Of a stretch of DNA of 64,000 bases, positions 53,860 through 62,951 are shown one piece after another. The stretch lies in assembly GCA_964521865.1 (NCBI GenBank), contig CAZFTJ010000016.1, forward strand, positions 41,872 through 105,871. The letters run 5' to 3'. Each line of letters starts with the position of its first letter. Position 1 is the stretch's first letter. The notes below the pieces were generated by a model. It ran no database searches and was not told the origin of the DNA. It saw nothing but the letters and a program-made list of their open reading frames with translations. The stretch comes from CAYSRJ01 sp964521865 (GTDB lineage: Bacteria > Spirochaetota > B62-G9 > DRHN01). The position numbers were made by a program, and so were the translations under genes.

Positions 53860-54678
53860 TCAGGGTTTTGTTTCCGGTTTCACGCCCGGCGGATACTTCT
53901 TTTTGATCTCTTCAATGAGCTCGACCAGCCAGTCGATGGCGGCCTGGGCGATCTCAGCGCCCTTTTCCTTGGTTCCCTTCTCGGGAAATCCCTTTGCACC
54001 GTATTTCAGCTCCCTGTGCTCAGGTTTCCAGGTGGTGGCTGCGTACCAGGGAACCCTGCCGTCCACCACGTTGAAGGGACCGGCGTACCACTTCTTGTCC
54101 ATCAGCCCTTCTTTCTCCTCACCTTTGGCGACGCTCATGTCCACCAGCTCAGGCACGAAATGCAGACCCAGAGAGGTTTCCGCCTCTCCGGCATGCAGGA
54201 AGTAGGTTTCCAGTATTTTGGGAAGATGGCTCTTGGTAATGTCCCATAGAGTTGGCGCGACCACGAAGTACCCTTCGTTGCCAAGCTCCTGAACCGCAGG
54301 GGGAATTGCCCACTCCTGCCCGTGGCAGTTGAAGATGATGAACTTGTTGTACCCGGCCTCCGCCGCACCCTTCACCACGTCCACGAGGAGATTCTTGAAT
54401 GTCTCGAACCGGAGCGGGATAGTGCCCGGGTAGTGCAGGTGCATGTGGGGATGCGCGCCGTACCATGGGCAGGGGAGAAGCATCGCCCCGGTCTTTTTTG
54501 CCACCTCTTCCGAGATACCCATGGCGTGAAAGGAATCCTCACCTGTGGGAAGATGCTGCCCGTGCTGCTCCACTGCACCCACAGGCAGGATCGCCACATC
54601 GCACTTTTTCGCCTGTTCGAGAATATCCGGACGTTTTTTGTATTGCCACCAGAGGTGTTGGTTTTTGGTGTCCATCAT
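53860..54678 (-). CDS. Creatininase family hydrolase
   Basis: A 272-residue creatininase-fold protein (PF02633). Metal-site motifs: LPVGAVEQHGQHLPTGEDSF and the later GAHPHMHLHYPG, FNCHGQEW and HAGEAETSLGLHF. These enzymes cleave or dehydrate cyclic amides, or work on mycofactocin, formamidopyrimidine or lactone-like rings. ATG at 54678 with AAGGAGG eight bases upstream is chosen over an ATG ten codons earlier. It starts 14 bases after the Fe-S protein stop, so it belongs to the same operon. Confidence 0.88.
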   Translation of the reverse strand: MMDTKNQHLWWQYKKRPDILEQAKKCDVAILPVGAVEQHGQHLPTGEDSFHAMGISEEVAKKTGAMLLPCPWYGAHPHMHLHYPGTIPLRFETFKNLLVDVVKGAAEAGYNKFIIFNCHGQEWAIPPAVQELGNEGYFVVAPTLWDITKSHLPKILETYFLHAGEAETSLGLHFVPELVDMSVAKGEEKEGLMDKKWYAGPFNVVDGRVPWYAATTWKPEHRELKYGAKGFPEKGTKEKGAEIAQAAIDWLVELIEEIKKKYPPGVKPETKP

Positions 54679-54691
54679 GGCTACCACCTCC

Positions 54692-55873
54692 TTATATGGA
54701 TTGCGCAACCAGCTCGACTATGCTGACAACCTCGAGGGCACCCTGCTCCCCCGTTACCCAGGTGAACTGTCGCTTGCATGACGGGCAAGCGACAGCCAGA
54801 GTGCTCACCCCCGCCTTGGCGGCTTCCCGGGGGACCTTTTTGCCGATTTTGAAGGAGACATCGGGGTACATCTCCCGCACCCCGAGCGTCCCGCCGCAGC
54901 AGAAGGTCTTTTCTTTGATCCACCGCATCTCCTTCAACGTTATCCCGGGAATCCGACTCAGCAGTTCCCGCGGATGATCGAATATGTCGGACGTCCTGGA
55001 GCGGGTGCGCACGCCGGCGGTGCAGTGCCTGGCAAGCTCGCACGGGTCGTGATAGGTCAGAACCTTTTTGACTTCCTTTTTCAGGGAAAGTTTCTTCTGC
55101 TCGATCAACTGCCTGATATACTGGGACGAATGGAGGATCTCACCCTTGACAGGATATCCCATGGCGGGGTAGAACTCGGTGAACGCCCTGTAGCACTCCG
55201 GACAATCGACCACCAGCGTCTGGATTCCTCGCCTCGCCATGGCCTGAACATTGTGTTCTGCAAGCTCTGCTGAGCTCTTTCTGAGCCCGAGCTTGTACTG
55301 GGGAAGCCCACAGCACCACTCATCCTCACCCAGAACCTGATACGGAGTTCCCGATACCTCCATGATACGTACCAGGGATTCAGCAATTTCCGGCTGATGG
55401 TATAATGTGGTGCACCCGAGCCACAGGCCGGTCGTCCCCGCCGTGTGCCGATAGAGAATCTCCCGGGAGTTTCGGTCCAGCTTGTTCATTCTCTGAACGT
55501 GCGGCTCGCCGTATGGGTTGTGTTCCTGCTTCGTACGGTCGTCGATCTCGGTGATCTTGCCCGGCGCAACACCATGCTCGACCACATCCGCCCTGCCCGC
55601 CATCATGTTGGCCGGAATATCACGCGAACGTTCGCACCAGGCAGTACATTGCCCGCACAGCGTGCACTGGTAAATTATGTCCGCTGCTTCTCCCAGCACC
55701 CTCTCTTTTTGCTCGGTATTCTCGGATTCCAAGACTTTCCACAGAAGAAGGTTCCGTATGTGAGGGGCGGAATCCTCGGTTTTTGCGTTGCCGTGAAAAC
55801 AGCATATGTCCTTGCACATCAGCGGGCAAAACCCGCATATTTCTATTTCCAGCCGAATGTCGTCTATATGCAT
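54692..55873 (-). CDS. Fe-S oxidoreductase subunit with CCG domains
   Basis: A 393-residue protein like GlcF/GlpC/HdrD. The N-terminus has CGFCPLMCKDICCFHGNAK and later CTLCGQCTAWCERSRDIP, cysteine clusters for [4Fe-4S] centres. Two CCG-type domains follow: DEWCCGLPQYKLGL with VDCPECYRAF, and FCCGGTLGVREM with VACPSCKRQF. It should take electrons from the adjacent FAD oxidase to a membrane or soluble acceptor. Its start overlaps the oxidase stop by one base; the creatininase gene follows. Confidence 0.9.
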   Translation of the reverse strand: MHIDDIRLEIEICGFCPLMCKDICCFHGNAKTEDSAPHIRNLLLWKVLESENTEQKERVLGEAADIIYQCTLCGQCTAWCERSRDIPANMMAGRADVVEHGVAPGKITEIDDRTKQEHNPYGEPHVQRMNKLDRNSREILYRHTAGTTGLWLGCTTLYHQPEIAESLVRIMEVSGTPYQVLGEDEWCCGLPQYKLGLRKSSAELAEHNVQAMARRGIQTLVVDCPECYRAFTEFYPAMGYPVKGEILHSSQYIRQLIEQKKLSLKKEVKKVLTYHDPCELARHCTAGVRTRSRTSDIFDHPRELLSRIPGITLKEMRWIKEKTFCCGGTLGVREMYPDVSFKIGKKVPREAAKAGVSTLAVACPSCKRQFTWVTGEQGALEVVSIVELVAQSI

Positions 55874-57339
55874 CAGTAGTCTCCCAATCCCATGACTCCA
55901 GGATTCATTATGTTGTTAGGATCCAATGCTTTCTTGATTTCCCTTAAAACTGTAAAGCTGCCGCTATCCTGCAGCCTCAGAAACCTCCCCAGCAGCCTAC
56001 CGACGCCGTGGTGGTGCTCGATCACCCCCTCGTGTGCAATCGCTACCGGTATAAGCGTGCTCCATACATCGGTGTACAGTGCTATGATATCGTCATCCTC
56101 CGGAATGTCGTCCAGATGCCATCTGCAGTAGAACATGGTCCCATGCTTGTACCAGTGCGAAAAATGAGCGTATATATCAGCAGTGTACCGGCCGCTGAAC
56201 CGCTTCAGGAATGCCTCCCTGGCTTCCCGATACAAATCCTCTATCTGGTTGTAGGGAGCGCTCACATCCATGGTCCCGCCGGCAAACCTGCCCCCTCCAA
56301 GCAGTGCATGGTAGCGATCAACGTCCTTTTTATCAACGGGGTAGTAATCACCGAACCTGTTCTCCCACCAGTGCTCGCCCTTTTCCCTGCCAAGGTCCTC
56401 ACCTCCCTCCTGCATTCCGATTTCCAGCGCCTTTTTCTCGTCTACGTCTACCTTCTCTCTGCGACCGTCGAACCCCACGACCGCATAGGCGCCCTCCCGG
56501 TCCACGCCCCAGGTCTTCCGAAACAGACCGGCGGTCTCCCCCTCGTCGTACAACCTGCCGATGATCAGCTGTACTCCCGACCGCAGGATCTTCCGGATCG
56601 CCTCGATGCCGGTATGCAGGTCAGGAAACAGCATCGCTCTGAACCTCCTTTCCTCCGGATAGGGGTGGATCTTCAACGTGGCCTTCGTGATTATCCCGAA
56701 GGCGCCTTCCGATCCGATGAACAGCTGGTTCAGATCCGGACCCGCGGCATGCGCCGGAACGGGCCGGGTGCGTGCTATTTCTCCACTTGGCAGAACCACT
56801 TCCAGAGAAAGGGCCATGTTTTCGATCTTGCCGTAGCCGGTCGACAGTCTCCCCGCGGATCGAAGGGCAAGAAAACCGCCGATGGTGGAGCAGAAAAAGG
56901 ATGCAGGTACGTGCCCGGATGTGTATCCCAGCTTGTTCAGCTCGTCCTCGTACTCCCAGCAGTTTATCCCTGTCTCCACCGTGACCATGAGCGACTGCTC
57001 GTTGACATTCAGCAGAGCGTTCATTTTCTTCATGTCAACGATAATCCCTCCGTGCTCGGCCACGTTCCCACCCATTCCGGAGCTGCCGCCGCCGAATGGG
57101 GTGACCGGCACCTTCTCCTGGTTGGCTAAACGGAGAATTTGCGACACCTGTTCGGCGGTTTCCGGATATACGATGACGTCCGCCATAGGAATAGAACGAT
57201 TCCGCGCCCATAGCGTTCTGGCATACCAGTTTCTGTTCAGAGAGTGGGCTATCCTGTCTGATTCCCGGTCAACCACGTTGCGAGAACCGCATATGCGCCG
57301 AAGCTCTCCTTTGAGTAATTCATTTGAAATTACCGGCAT
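55873..57339 (-). CDS. FAD-binding oxidase (GlcD/AGPS-like)
   Basis: An about 488-residue flavoprotein of the PF01565 plus PF02913 type. FAD-binding segments are PVTPFGGGSSGMGGNVAEHG and GHVPASFFCSTIGGFLA; the C-terminal HHHGVGRLLGRFL recalls alkyldihydroxyacetone-phosphate synthase, though glycolate/lactate oxidase subunits share it loosely. ATG at 57339 with AAGGTGGG upstream is preferred to a GTG three codons earlier. It forms a two-subunit 2-hydroxyacid or similar dehydrogenase with the Fe-S protein. It is divergent from the epimerase gene at 57607. Confidence 0.87.
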   Translation of the reverse strand: MPVISNELLKGELRRICGSRNVVDRESDRIAHSLNRNWYARTLWARNRSIPMADVIVYPETAEQVSQILRLANQEKVPVTPFGGGSSGMGGNVAEHGGIIVDMKKMNALLNVNEQSLMVTVETGINCWEYEDELNKLGYTSGHVPASFFCSTIGGFLALRSAGRLSTGYGKIENMALSLEVVLPSGEIARTRPVPAHAAGPDLNQLFIGSEGAFGIITKATLKIHPYPEERRFRAMLFPDLHTGIEAIRKILRSGVQLIIGRLYDEGETAGLFRKTWGVDREGAYAVVGFDGRREKVDVDEKKALEIGMQEGGEDLGREKGEHWWENRFGDYYPVDKKDVDRYHALLGGGRFAGGTMDVSAPYNQIEDLYREAREAFLKRFSGRYTADIYAHFSHWYKHGTMFYCRWHLDDIPEDDDIIALYTDVWSTLIPVAIAHEGVIEHHHGVGRLLGRFLRLQDSGSFTVLREIKKALDPNNIMNPGVMGLGDY

Positions 57340-57540
57340 AGTTCCCACCTTTTCGATTCTGAGAATTTGATTGCATTGATGCGGTGCTCAGGCCCCGCTC
57401 ATAAAGTTTTCGTTGCTTGAACGTTCATAGTATATGAATAAAATAATACACAATACGTATAAAATGCTTGAATATGATAACTTTTAATAAATTATTTGTC
57501 AATAATAATTCAAAATTTGATTGAAATAAGTCAAAATTCA

Positions 57541-57569
57541 TTGACAGATCCATATCTTGAGGATACACT
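57541..57569 (+). promoter_or_regulatory. Promoter of the epimerase-UxaA-kinase genes
   Basis: TTGACA (57541-57546), 17 bases, TACACT (57564-57569). Upstream, TGTCAAT (57497-57503) is inverted relative to ATTGACA (57540-57546), and TCAAAATT recurs between them, suggesting an operator. The DeoR regulator at 62952 is a candidate. Confidence 0.55.
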
Positions 57570-57606
57570 AATAAAACCAAAATAACTAAGAAGGAGGGCA
57601 CAAAAA

Positions 57607-58479
57607 ATGTCTGAACGTATCGGAAAGGTACTCTGGGATCGAGGGTACAAAATCGCGCTGAGCAATTTTTCATGGTTCAACCACTTCATGGAGTACGGTA
57701 TCAGAAAAACGGCGGAGCTGGGGTACATGGGAATTGACTTGAACGGGAACCGCCCTCTCTGCGACCCGAGGGATCTGACAGCAGAGGATCGGAAGAACAT
57801 CAAGAAACTGCTTGAGGAAAACGATCTGGAGCTTGCGGCGGTCACGCCTTTTTGCGGGAATTACCAGTGGAGTCTCAGCACGCCGATTAAACCCGTGAGG
57901 GAGGATTCCATAAAACACGTGAAGGAGTGCATAGATCTGGCACACGAATGGGGGGCAAAGGTTGTGGAGTCTGTGACCGGCCCGCCGCTTATTGTTGAGG
58001 ATAACATGCGCAAGGCGTGGGACAGGACAAAGGAGTCGCTCAAGGAAATAACCGACTATGCGGCGAAAAATGAAATTACCATCGGCCTGGAGTTTCGTAT
58101 ATCCGTGGCAGACAGAACGACCTACATTGTGCACAAGCTGGACGACGCCCTCATGATGATCGAGGATGTGGGCGCGAAGAACCTGGGTGTGCTGATCGAT
58201 GTAAACCATGCAGCGCTCGATCTGTACATGACGATTGTGGAGCAGATAGAGAAGGCCGGGGACAAGCTGGTGCACATGCATTTTTCAGACAGCCCCCTGG
58301 GTATTCACCGCCATCTGCCGATCGGTGAGGGGAAAATCCAGTGGCCGCTGATTTTCAAGACGTTGAAAAAGATTGGGTATGCGGGCTGGATGACGCTCGA
58401 GATGGAGGAGGTACAGGATTCTTACACCGCGAGTTATGATGCCCTGTACAAGTTGGAGGCATTTACGAGAAATTTATAA
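57607..58479 (+). CDS. Sugar phosphate isomerase/epimerase (TIM barrel)
   Basis: A 290-residue AP-endonuclease-2-fold protein. It shows TIGLEFRISVADRTTYIV (Glu), GVLIDVNHAALDLYM (Asp, His), HMHFSDSPLGIHRHLPIGEG (His) and LEMEEVQDSYT (Glu). AAGGAGG precedes the ATG. It heads the operon of split dehydratase, DUF2088 protein and kinase, and is the fourth such isomerase-fold gene in the window. Its substrate is unknown. Confidence 0.85.
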   Translation: MSERIGKVLWDRGYKIALSNFSWFNHFMEYGIRKTAELGYMGIDLNGNRPLCDPRDLTAEDRKNIKKLLEENDLELAAVTPFCGNYQWSLSTPIKPVREDSIKHVKECIDLAHEWGAKVVESVTGPPLIVEDNMRKAWDRTKESLKEITDYAAKNEITIGLEFRISVADRTTYIVHKLDDALMMIEDVGAKNLGVLIDVNHAALDLYMTIVEQIEKAGDKLVHMHFSDSPLGIHRHLPIGEGKIQWPLIFKTLKKIGYAGWMTLEMEEVQDSYTASYDALYKLEAFTRNL

Positions 58480-58615
58480 AATCCCGTCGAATTCAACCGT
58501 GGGCTGCCTTTTCGTGTCTGTATCGCAACCGCATGAAGGGAGCCCATTTCTTATATTCATTCACGGTATTGATGTAAATGTAGTATACTGATGTGCGAAT
58601 ACGAGGAGACGGTTC

Positions 58616-58906
58616 ATGCACAAGAAGGCCCATGTCATACACCCGGCGGACAATGTCGCTGTGGCGGTTGCTCCGATCGGGGCGGGGGAAAGGATAAAAG
58701 TGGAACGCGATGGCGGAGAAGTGATCGAAGCCGCCGAGGACATCGAGTTCGGTCACAAGCTTGCGCTCGAGGATCTCGCTCCGGGTGATTTGGTGGTCAA
58801 ATATGGAGAGGTGATCGGCCGTGCGACGAAGAGAATCGTGAAAGGAGCACATGTGCACGTACACAACCTCGAGAGCATGAGAGGGAGAGGAGATCTGGGC
58901 AAATAA
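58616..58906 (+). CDS. UxaA-type dehydratase, SAF-domain subunit
   Basis: A 96-residue SAF-domain protein equal to the N-terminal part of altronate/galactarate dehydratase: NVAVAVAPIGAGERI, FGHKLALEDLAPGDLVVKYG and GAHVHVHNLES, the family signature. AGGAG lies seven bases before the ATG. The catalytic part is encoded separately 26 bases downstream, so the dehydratase is a two-subunit form. Confidence 0.9.
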   Translation: MHKKAHVIHPADNVAVAVAPIGAGERIKVERDGGEVIEAAEDIEFGHKLALEDLAPGDLVVKYGEVIGRATKRIVKGAHVHVHNLESMRGRGDLGK

Positions 58907-58931
58907 GTTAGAAGAAAAGGACGTGTAAAGA

Positions 58932-60095
58932 ATGACATTTCGAGGGTATATCAGAAATGACGGTTCGGCAGGGGTGCGCAACTATGTGGCGGTAATTCCT
59001 ACTGTCGGGTGCGTGAATGAGGTTGCCCGAAGGATCGCGTCGAAGGTGAAGCAGGCGGCACCCTTTCTCCACCATCAGGGATGCTGCCAGCTGGCACCGG
59101 ATATTGATACGGTGAAGAGAGTACTCGTGGGGATCGGGAACAACCCGAACGTCGGAGCGATGCTTCTGGTGAGCCTCGGCTGCGAATCGGTTGTTGCGGA
59201 AGAAGTAAGGGATTTGATCAATCCTGGCAAGCCGGTTTCACTGGTGCGTTTTCAGGAGCTCGGAGGTTTCAACAGGACCGTATCCGAGGGGGTACGGAAT
59301 GCTCGTGCCCTGTCCAGACGGATACGGCAGAAGCGATCTGAAGCGGACATAAGCTCTCTCACCGTCGGTATAAAATGCGGCGCGTCCGATGCCACCTCGG
59401 GGATCGCTTCGAACCCGGCGGTGGGCTGCGCTGTGGACAGTCTTATCGACGCAGGAGCGACGGTGATATTCGGAGAGACCACAGAAGTTCTGGGGGCGGA
59501 GCATATCCTTGCGAACAGGGCTGCCAGTACGCCGGTTGGAGAAAAAATATTAGAAAGAGTGCTCAGCATGGAAAAGCGAGCCAATGCATGCGGAGTCGAC
59601 ATGAGGGGTGGACAACCCACTCCGGGAAACATAAGGGGTGGCATCACGACCATAGAGGAAAAGTCGATGGGAGCAGTCGTAAAGGGAGGGAGCAGGCCGA
59701 TAAAGGGGGTTCTGGAATACGGAGAATGGCCCGACAGTGCGGGGCTGTACTTTATGGATTCCCCTGGTCGTGAGATGGAATTTCTCACTGGTGTCGTTTC
59801 TGGCGGAAGCCAGATTGTCCTGTTTACGACAGGAGTGGGAGCGCCGCAGGGATTTTCGATCGCTCCAGTGGTGAAGATCACCGGCAACGGTTGGACGTAC
59901 CGTAAACTGTCGGATCACATGGATATAGACGTGAGTGGCATAATCGAAGGGTGCGAAACAGTTCCGGAGGCCGCCAGGAGAATAGTGGGTGTAATTCTTG
60001 CTGTGGCATCAGGAAAGAGGGTCAAGGCGGAGATCGCCGGCTATGACGCCGCCGGTGTGAACGCCAATATATACGTCAATGGGCCTGTCATCTAA
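58932..60095 (+). CDS. UxaA-type dehydratase, large subunit
   Basis: A 387-residue UxaA C-terminal-type protein: GYIRNDGSAGVRNYVAVIPT, HHQGCCQLAPDIDT, LLVSLGCESVVAEE, IKCGASDATSGIASNPA and FGETTEVLGAEHIL. Conserved cysteines probably hold an Fe-S or metal centre. It dehydrates a sugar acid (altronate, galactarate or relatives) together with the SAF subunit. It is shorter than single-chain UxaA because the SAF domain is separate. The DUF2088 gene follows within 11 bases. Confidence 0.9.
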   Translation: MTFRGYIRNDGSAGVRNYVAVIPTVGCVNEVARRIASKVKQAAPFLHHQGCCQLAPDIDTVKRVLVGIGNNPNVGAMLLVSLGCESVVAEEVRDLINPGKPVSLVRFQELGGFNRTVSEGVRNARALSRRIRQKRSEADISSLTVGIKCGASDATSGIASNPAVGCAVDSLIDAGATVIFGETTEVLGAEHILANRAASTPVGEKILERVLSMEKRANACGVDMRGGQPTPGNIRGGITTIEEKSMGAVVKGGSRPIKGVLEYGEWPDSAGLYFMDSPGREMEFLTGVVSGGSQIVLFTTGVGAPQGFSIAPVVKITGNGWTYRKLSDHMDIDVSGIIEGCETVPEAARRIVGVILAVASGKRVKAEIAGYDAAGVNANIYVNGPVI

Positions 60096-60105
60096 CGGAG
60101 GCGGA

Positions 60106-61398
60106 ATGAAGGAGATTTTCAGAAGAGAAATTCTGTTCCCGGACATGGTACGTGCACTGCAGAAAATCGAGGCGCCGAGAATAGAGGATGTAAGGGCTGC
60201 AACGGAAAAAGAGCTCGAGAATATCGGTTTTTCCAGATTGATTCGGAGCGGAGACAGAGTAGGGATTACAGCAGGAAGCAGGGGCATGGCGAATATCACG
60301 GACCTTCTCGGCATACTCATCGAAGCGGTCAACCATGCAGGAGGGAAGCCGTACATCATCCCGAGCATGGGTTCTCACGGTGGAGGCTCGGCAGAAGGCC
60401 AGAAGCTCGTGCTACAGGCCCTCGGAGTTGATGAAAAGACAATGGGGGTTCCGATCAGAACAACCGGTAGTTCGGAGAGAATCGGGACGACGGAGAGCGG
60501 CATTCCCGTGTATGTCAATAGTGAGCTTTTGACGAACGCAGACAAGCTTATACTTTTCAATCGCGTGAAAAGCCACACTGAGTACAGCGGGAAGGTTGAA
60601 AGTGGAATACATAAAATGAGCGCCATCGGGCTTGGAAATCCTCAGGGTGCAAAGGCCGTTCATGAATTCGCCCTTGACCTGGGGTATGAACGCACGATCC
60701 TGGAAGTCAGCCGATACATGGTGGTAAACCTCCCGATTATATGTGCGCTTGCGACAGTGGAAAATTACTACCATGAAGTTTTACACGTGAGGGCATTGCT
60801 TCCTGAACAATTTTTATCAGAGGAGCGCACTCTTTTAAAAATAGCGAAGGCCAACACGGGCCAGCTTCCCTTTGACAGGATGGATCTGTTGATTGCCGAC
60901 GAAATAGGGAAGAACATAAGCGGCGCCGGGTTGGACACGAAGGTCATCGGCAGGATAATGGTTTACGGTCAGCAGGAACCACAGAAACCCGACATCAAGC
61001 GAATTGTCGTCCTGGACATAAGCGATGAGTCGCACGGCAACGCGATCGGCATAGGGCTCGCGGATTATACTGTGAAGAGGGTTCTGGAAAAAATGAATCG
61101 CAGGTCGACCTATCTCAACTGCATCACCGCACAAACTCCTGAAAAGGGAAGAATCCCCGTTTGGTTCGATACCGATCGAGAGTCGATAGGAGCAGCGTTG
61201 CTGTCCATCGGCTCGGTGAGGCCGGAGGAAGCCAGGGTCGTACATATCAAGAATACCGAGGAAGTGAAATACGTGGAATTGTCAAAAAGCCTCATGGAAG
61301 AGGCTGAAGCGAGGGAGGACTTGGAAATTCTGGGATTGCCGGCACCGATGAGCTTCGATGACAGGGGAAACCTGGAAAGGGTATCGCAGGGTACATGA
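60106..61398 (+). CDS. LarA-like DUF2088 protein
   Basis: A 430-residue protein with the lactate racemase (LarA) N-terminal domain, DUF2088. IPSMGSHGGGSAEGQK and LFNRVKSHTEYSGKVESG hold the expected histidines, and GIHKMSAIGLGN follows. In LarA a lysine ten residues after the second histidine carries the nickel cofactor; here the spacing differs, so the cofactor and activity are uncertain. LarA relatives epimerise sugar acids at C2. GGAGGCGGA precedes the ATG. It overlaps the kinase gene by four bases, so the two are coupled. Confidence 0.82.
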   Translation: MKEIFRREILFPDMVRALQKIEAPRIEDVRAATEKELENIGFSRLIRSGDRVGITAGSRGMANITDLLGILIEAVNHAGGKPYIIPSMGSHGGGSAEGQKLVLQALGVDEKTMGVPIRTTGSSERIGTTESGIPVYVNSELLTNADKLILFNRVKSHTEYSGKVESGIHKMSAIGLGNPQGAKAVHEFALDLGYERTILEVSRYMVVNLPIICALATVENYYHEVLHVRALLPEQFLSEERTLLKIAKANTGQLPFDRMDLLIADEIGKNISGAGLDTKVIGRIMVYGQQEPQKPDIKRIVVLDISDESHGNAIGIGLADYTVKRVLEKMNRRSTYLNCITAQTPEKGRIPVWFDTDRESIGAALLSIGSVRPEEARVVHIKNTEEVKYVELSKSLMEEAEAREDLEILGLPAPMSFDDRGNLERVSQGT

Positions 61399-62924
61399 GC
61401 GTACACTCATATTCCATAGGGGTGGATATCGGCACGGGAGGGTGCAAAACGACCATTGTCAGAGATGACGGCGCGGTCGTTTCCAGCGCGTCACGGGAGT
61501 ATCCCACGATGAGCCCCCGTATGCTGTGGTCGGAACAGGACCCGAATGACTGGTACGGGTCGTTATTGAAGACCGTGCGGGAGGCGATTGAGTACGGCAG
61601 GGTTGAACGGGGAGACATTGTTTCAATATGCGTCAATGGGCAGCCTCACACCCTCGTTCTGCTGGACGAAACATACGAGGTTCTGCGGCCGGCCATAATC
61701 TGGACTGATCAGCGGAGTACGGAGCAGTCAGAGTGGTTGAGAGGGTTTTCCGATGATCTCTTTCTTCGAGTGGGCTACAATCAGGTCAATCCAACCTGGA
61801 CTATATCGATGCTCTTGTGGATACGGAAGAGGGAACCACAGACGTGGAGCCGGATCTCAAAGATAGTGCTTCCGAAGGATTTTATCCGGCTCAAACTGAC
61901 CGGGAAGTGGGCGACGGATTGGACAGATGCGGGAGGGACTCTCCTGGCGGATATCGAACGTAAGCAGTGGTCGGAAGAGATATGCGGGGCGATAGGACTG
62001 CCGATGAACCTGCTGCCTGAAATTGTATCTCCCCTCGAAGTGGCCGGGAAAGTCATGAGAGAGGCTTCGCGTGCGACGGGGATACCGGAAGGGATCGAAG
62101 TAATCACCGGCGCCTGCGATCCTGCGGCTGAAATTTTTGGGACTGGATTATTTAAGGCGGGCCAGATGGCGGTAAAACTGGCCACTGCAGGGGTGGTTTT
62201 TGAAACAACAGATGTCCCGCATCCCCACCCGGGGATTCTCACCTATCCGCACGTTCTTCCGGGCAAATGGTTTTCTCTCGCGGGGACCAACTCCTGCAGC
62301 TCCTCCGTCAGGTGGTTTCGGGACATTTTCTGTGGGGAAGAGATGAAAGTTTCACAGGAGCTCGGGAAAAGCCCCTACGAGCTGATGGATGAGGAGGCTG
62401 GGAAGGCCGAGAGGGGATCTGGGGGATTGATGTATCATCCGTATCTACTTGGAGAGCGTTCACCCTACTGGGATCCCTATCTGCGAGGGAGCTTTAACGG
62501 TATACGAATGAGCCATCAGAGAAAACACTTCATAAGATCAATTTTCGAAGGAGTGTCTTTTTCCTTGAAGGATTGTTTAAATCTGCTGACCAGCGCAGCG
62601 GGAGAACAACAGGTGGGTAAGGATGAGAGAAAGGCACTCCTGCTCGGGGGCGGTTCAAAAAGCAGTGTGTGGTCGCAGATTCTCAGTGATGTGCTCGGCA
62701 TTGCATTGTGGAAACTCGAGTCGGTGGACGCTTCCTTCGGATCGGCGTTGATGGGGGGAGTCGGAGTGAGGATGTTCGAGAGCCCGCAGGAGGCAGTGGA
62801 CAGGTGCCTCAGGATTTCAGAAAAAATACGGCCGGATCCCCGGGCCCATTCCTTTTATGCACAACGGTTTTTTCAGTATAAGAGAATACACGATGCGCTT
62901 GCTGACATATACAGGGAATTGTGA
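61395..62924 (+). CDS. FGGY family carbohydrate kinase
   Basis: A 509-residue FGGY kinase, xylulokinase-like. GVDIGTGGCKTTIVRDDG, RMLWSEQDPNDWYGSLL, CVNGQPHTLVLLDE and IIWTDQRSTEQSEW mark the N-terminal half; LLGERSPYWDPYLRG and LLLGGGSKSSVWSQILSDV the C-terminal half. The start overlaps the DUF2088 stop (ATGA). It is the third sugar kinase in the window, after araB and the gene at 37101, and phosphorylates the product of the dehydratase or isomerase steps. Confidence 0.9.
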   Translation: MSVHSYSIGVDIGTGGCKTTIVRDDGAVVSSASREYPTMSPRMLWSEQDPNDWYGSLLKTVREAIEYGRVERGDIVSICVNGQPHTLVLLDETYEVLRPAIIWTDQRSTEQSEWLRGFSDDLFLRVGYNQVNPTWTISMLLWIRKREPQTWSRISKIVLPKDFIRLKLTGKWATDWTDAGGTLLADIERKQWSEEICGAIGLPMNLLPEIVSPLEVAGKVMREASRATGIPEGIEVITGACDPAAEIFGTGLFKAGQMAVKLATAGVVFETTDVPHPHPGILTYPHVLPGKWFSLAGTNSCSSSVRWFRDIFCGEEMKVSQELGKSPYELMDEEAGKAERGSGGLMYHPYLLGERSPYWDPYLRGSFNGIRMSHQRKHFIRSIFEGVSFSLKDCLNLLTSAAGEQQVGKDERKALLLGGGSKSSVWSQILSDVLGIALWKLESVDASFGSALMGGVGVRMFESPQEAVDRCLRISEKIRPDPRAHSFYAQRFFQYKRIHDALADIYREL

Positions 62925-62951
62925 TATTTTAACCGGGCAAGGCGAAAAAAA

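Noticed and set aside
56008..57129. 373-codon plus-strand ORF
   Set aside because: Opposite the FAD oxidase gene; the long open frame is a shadow of GC-rich codons.
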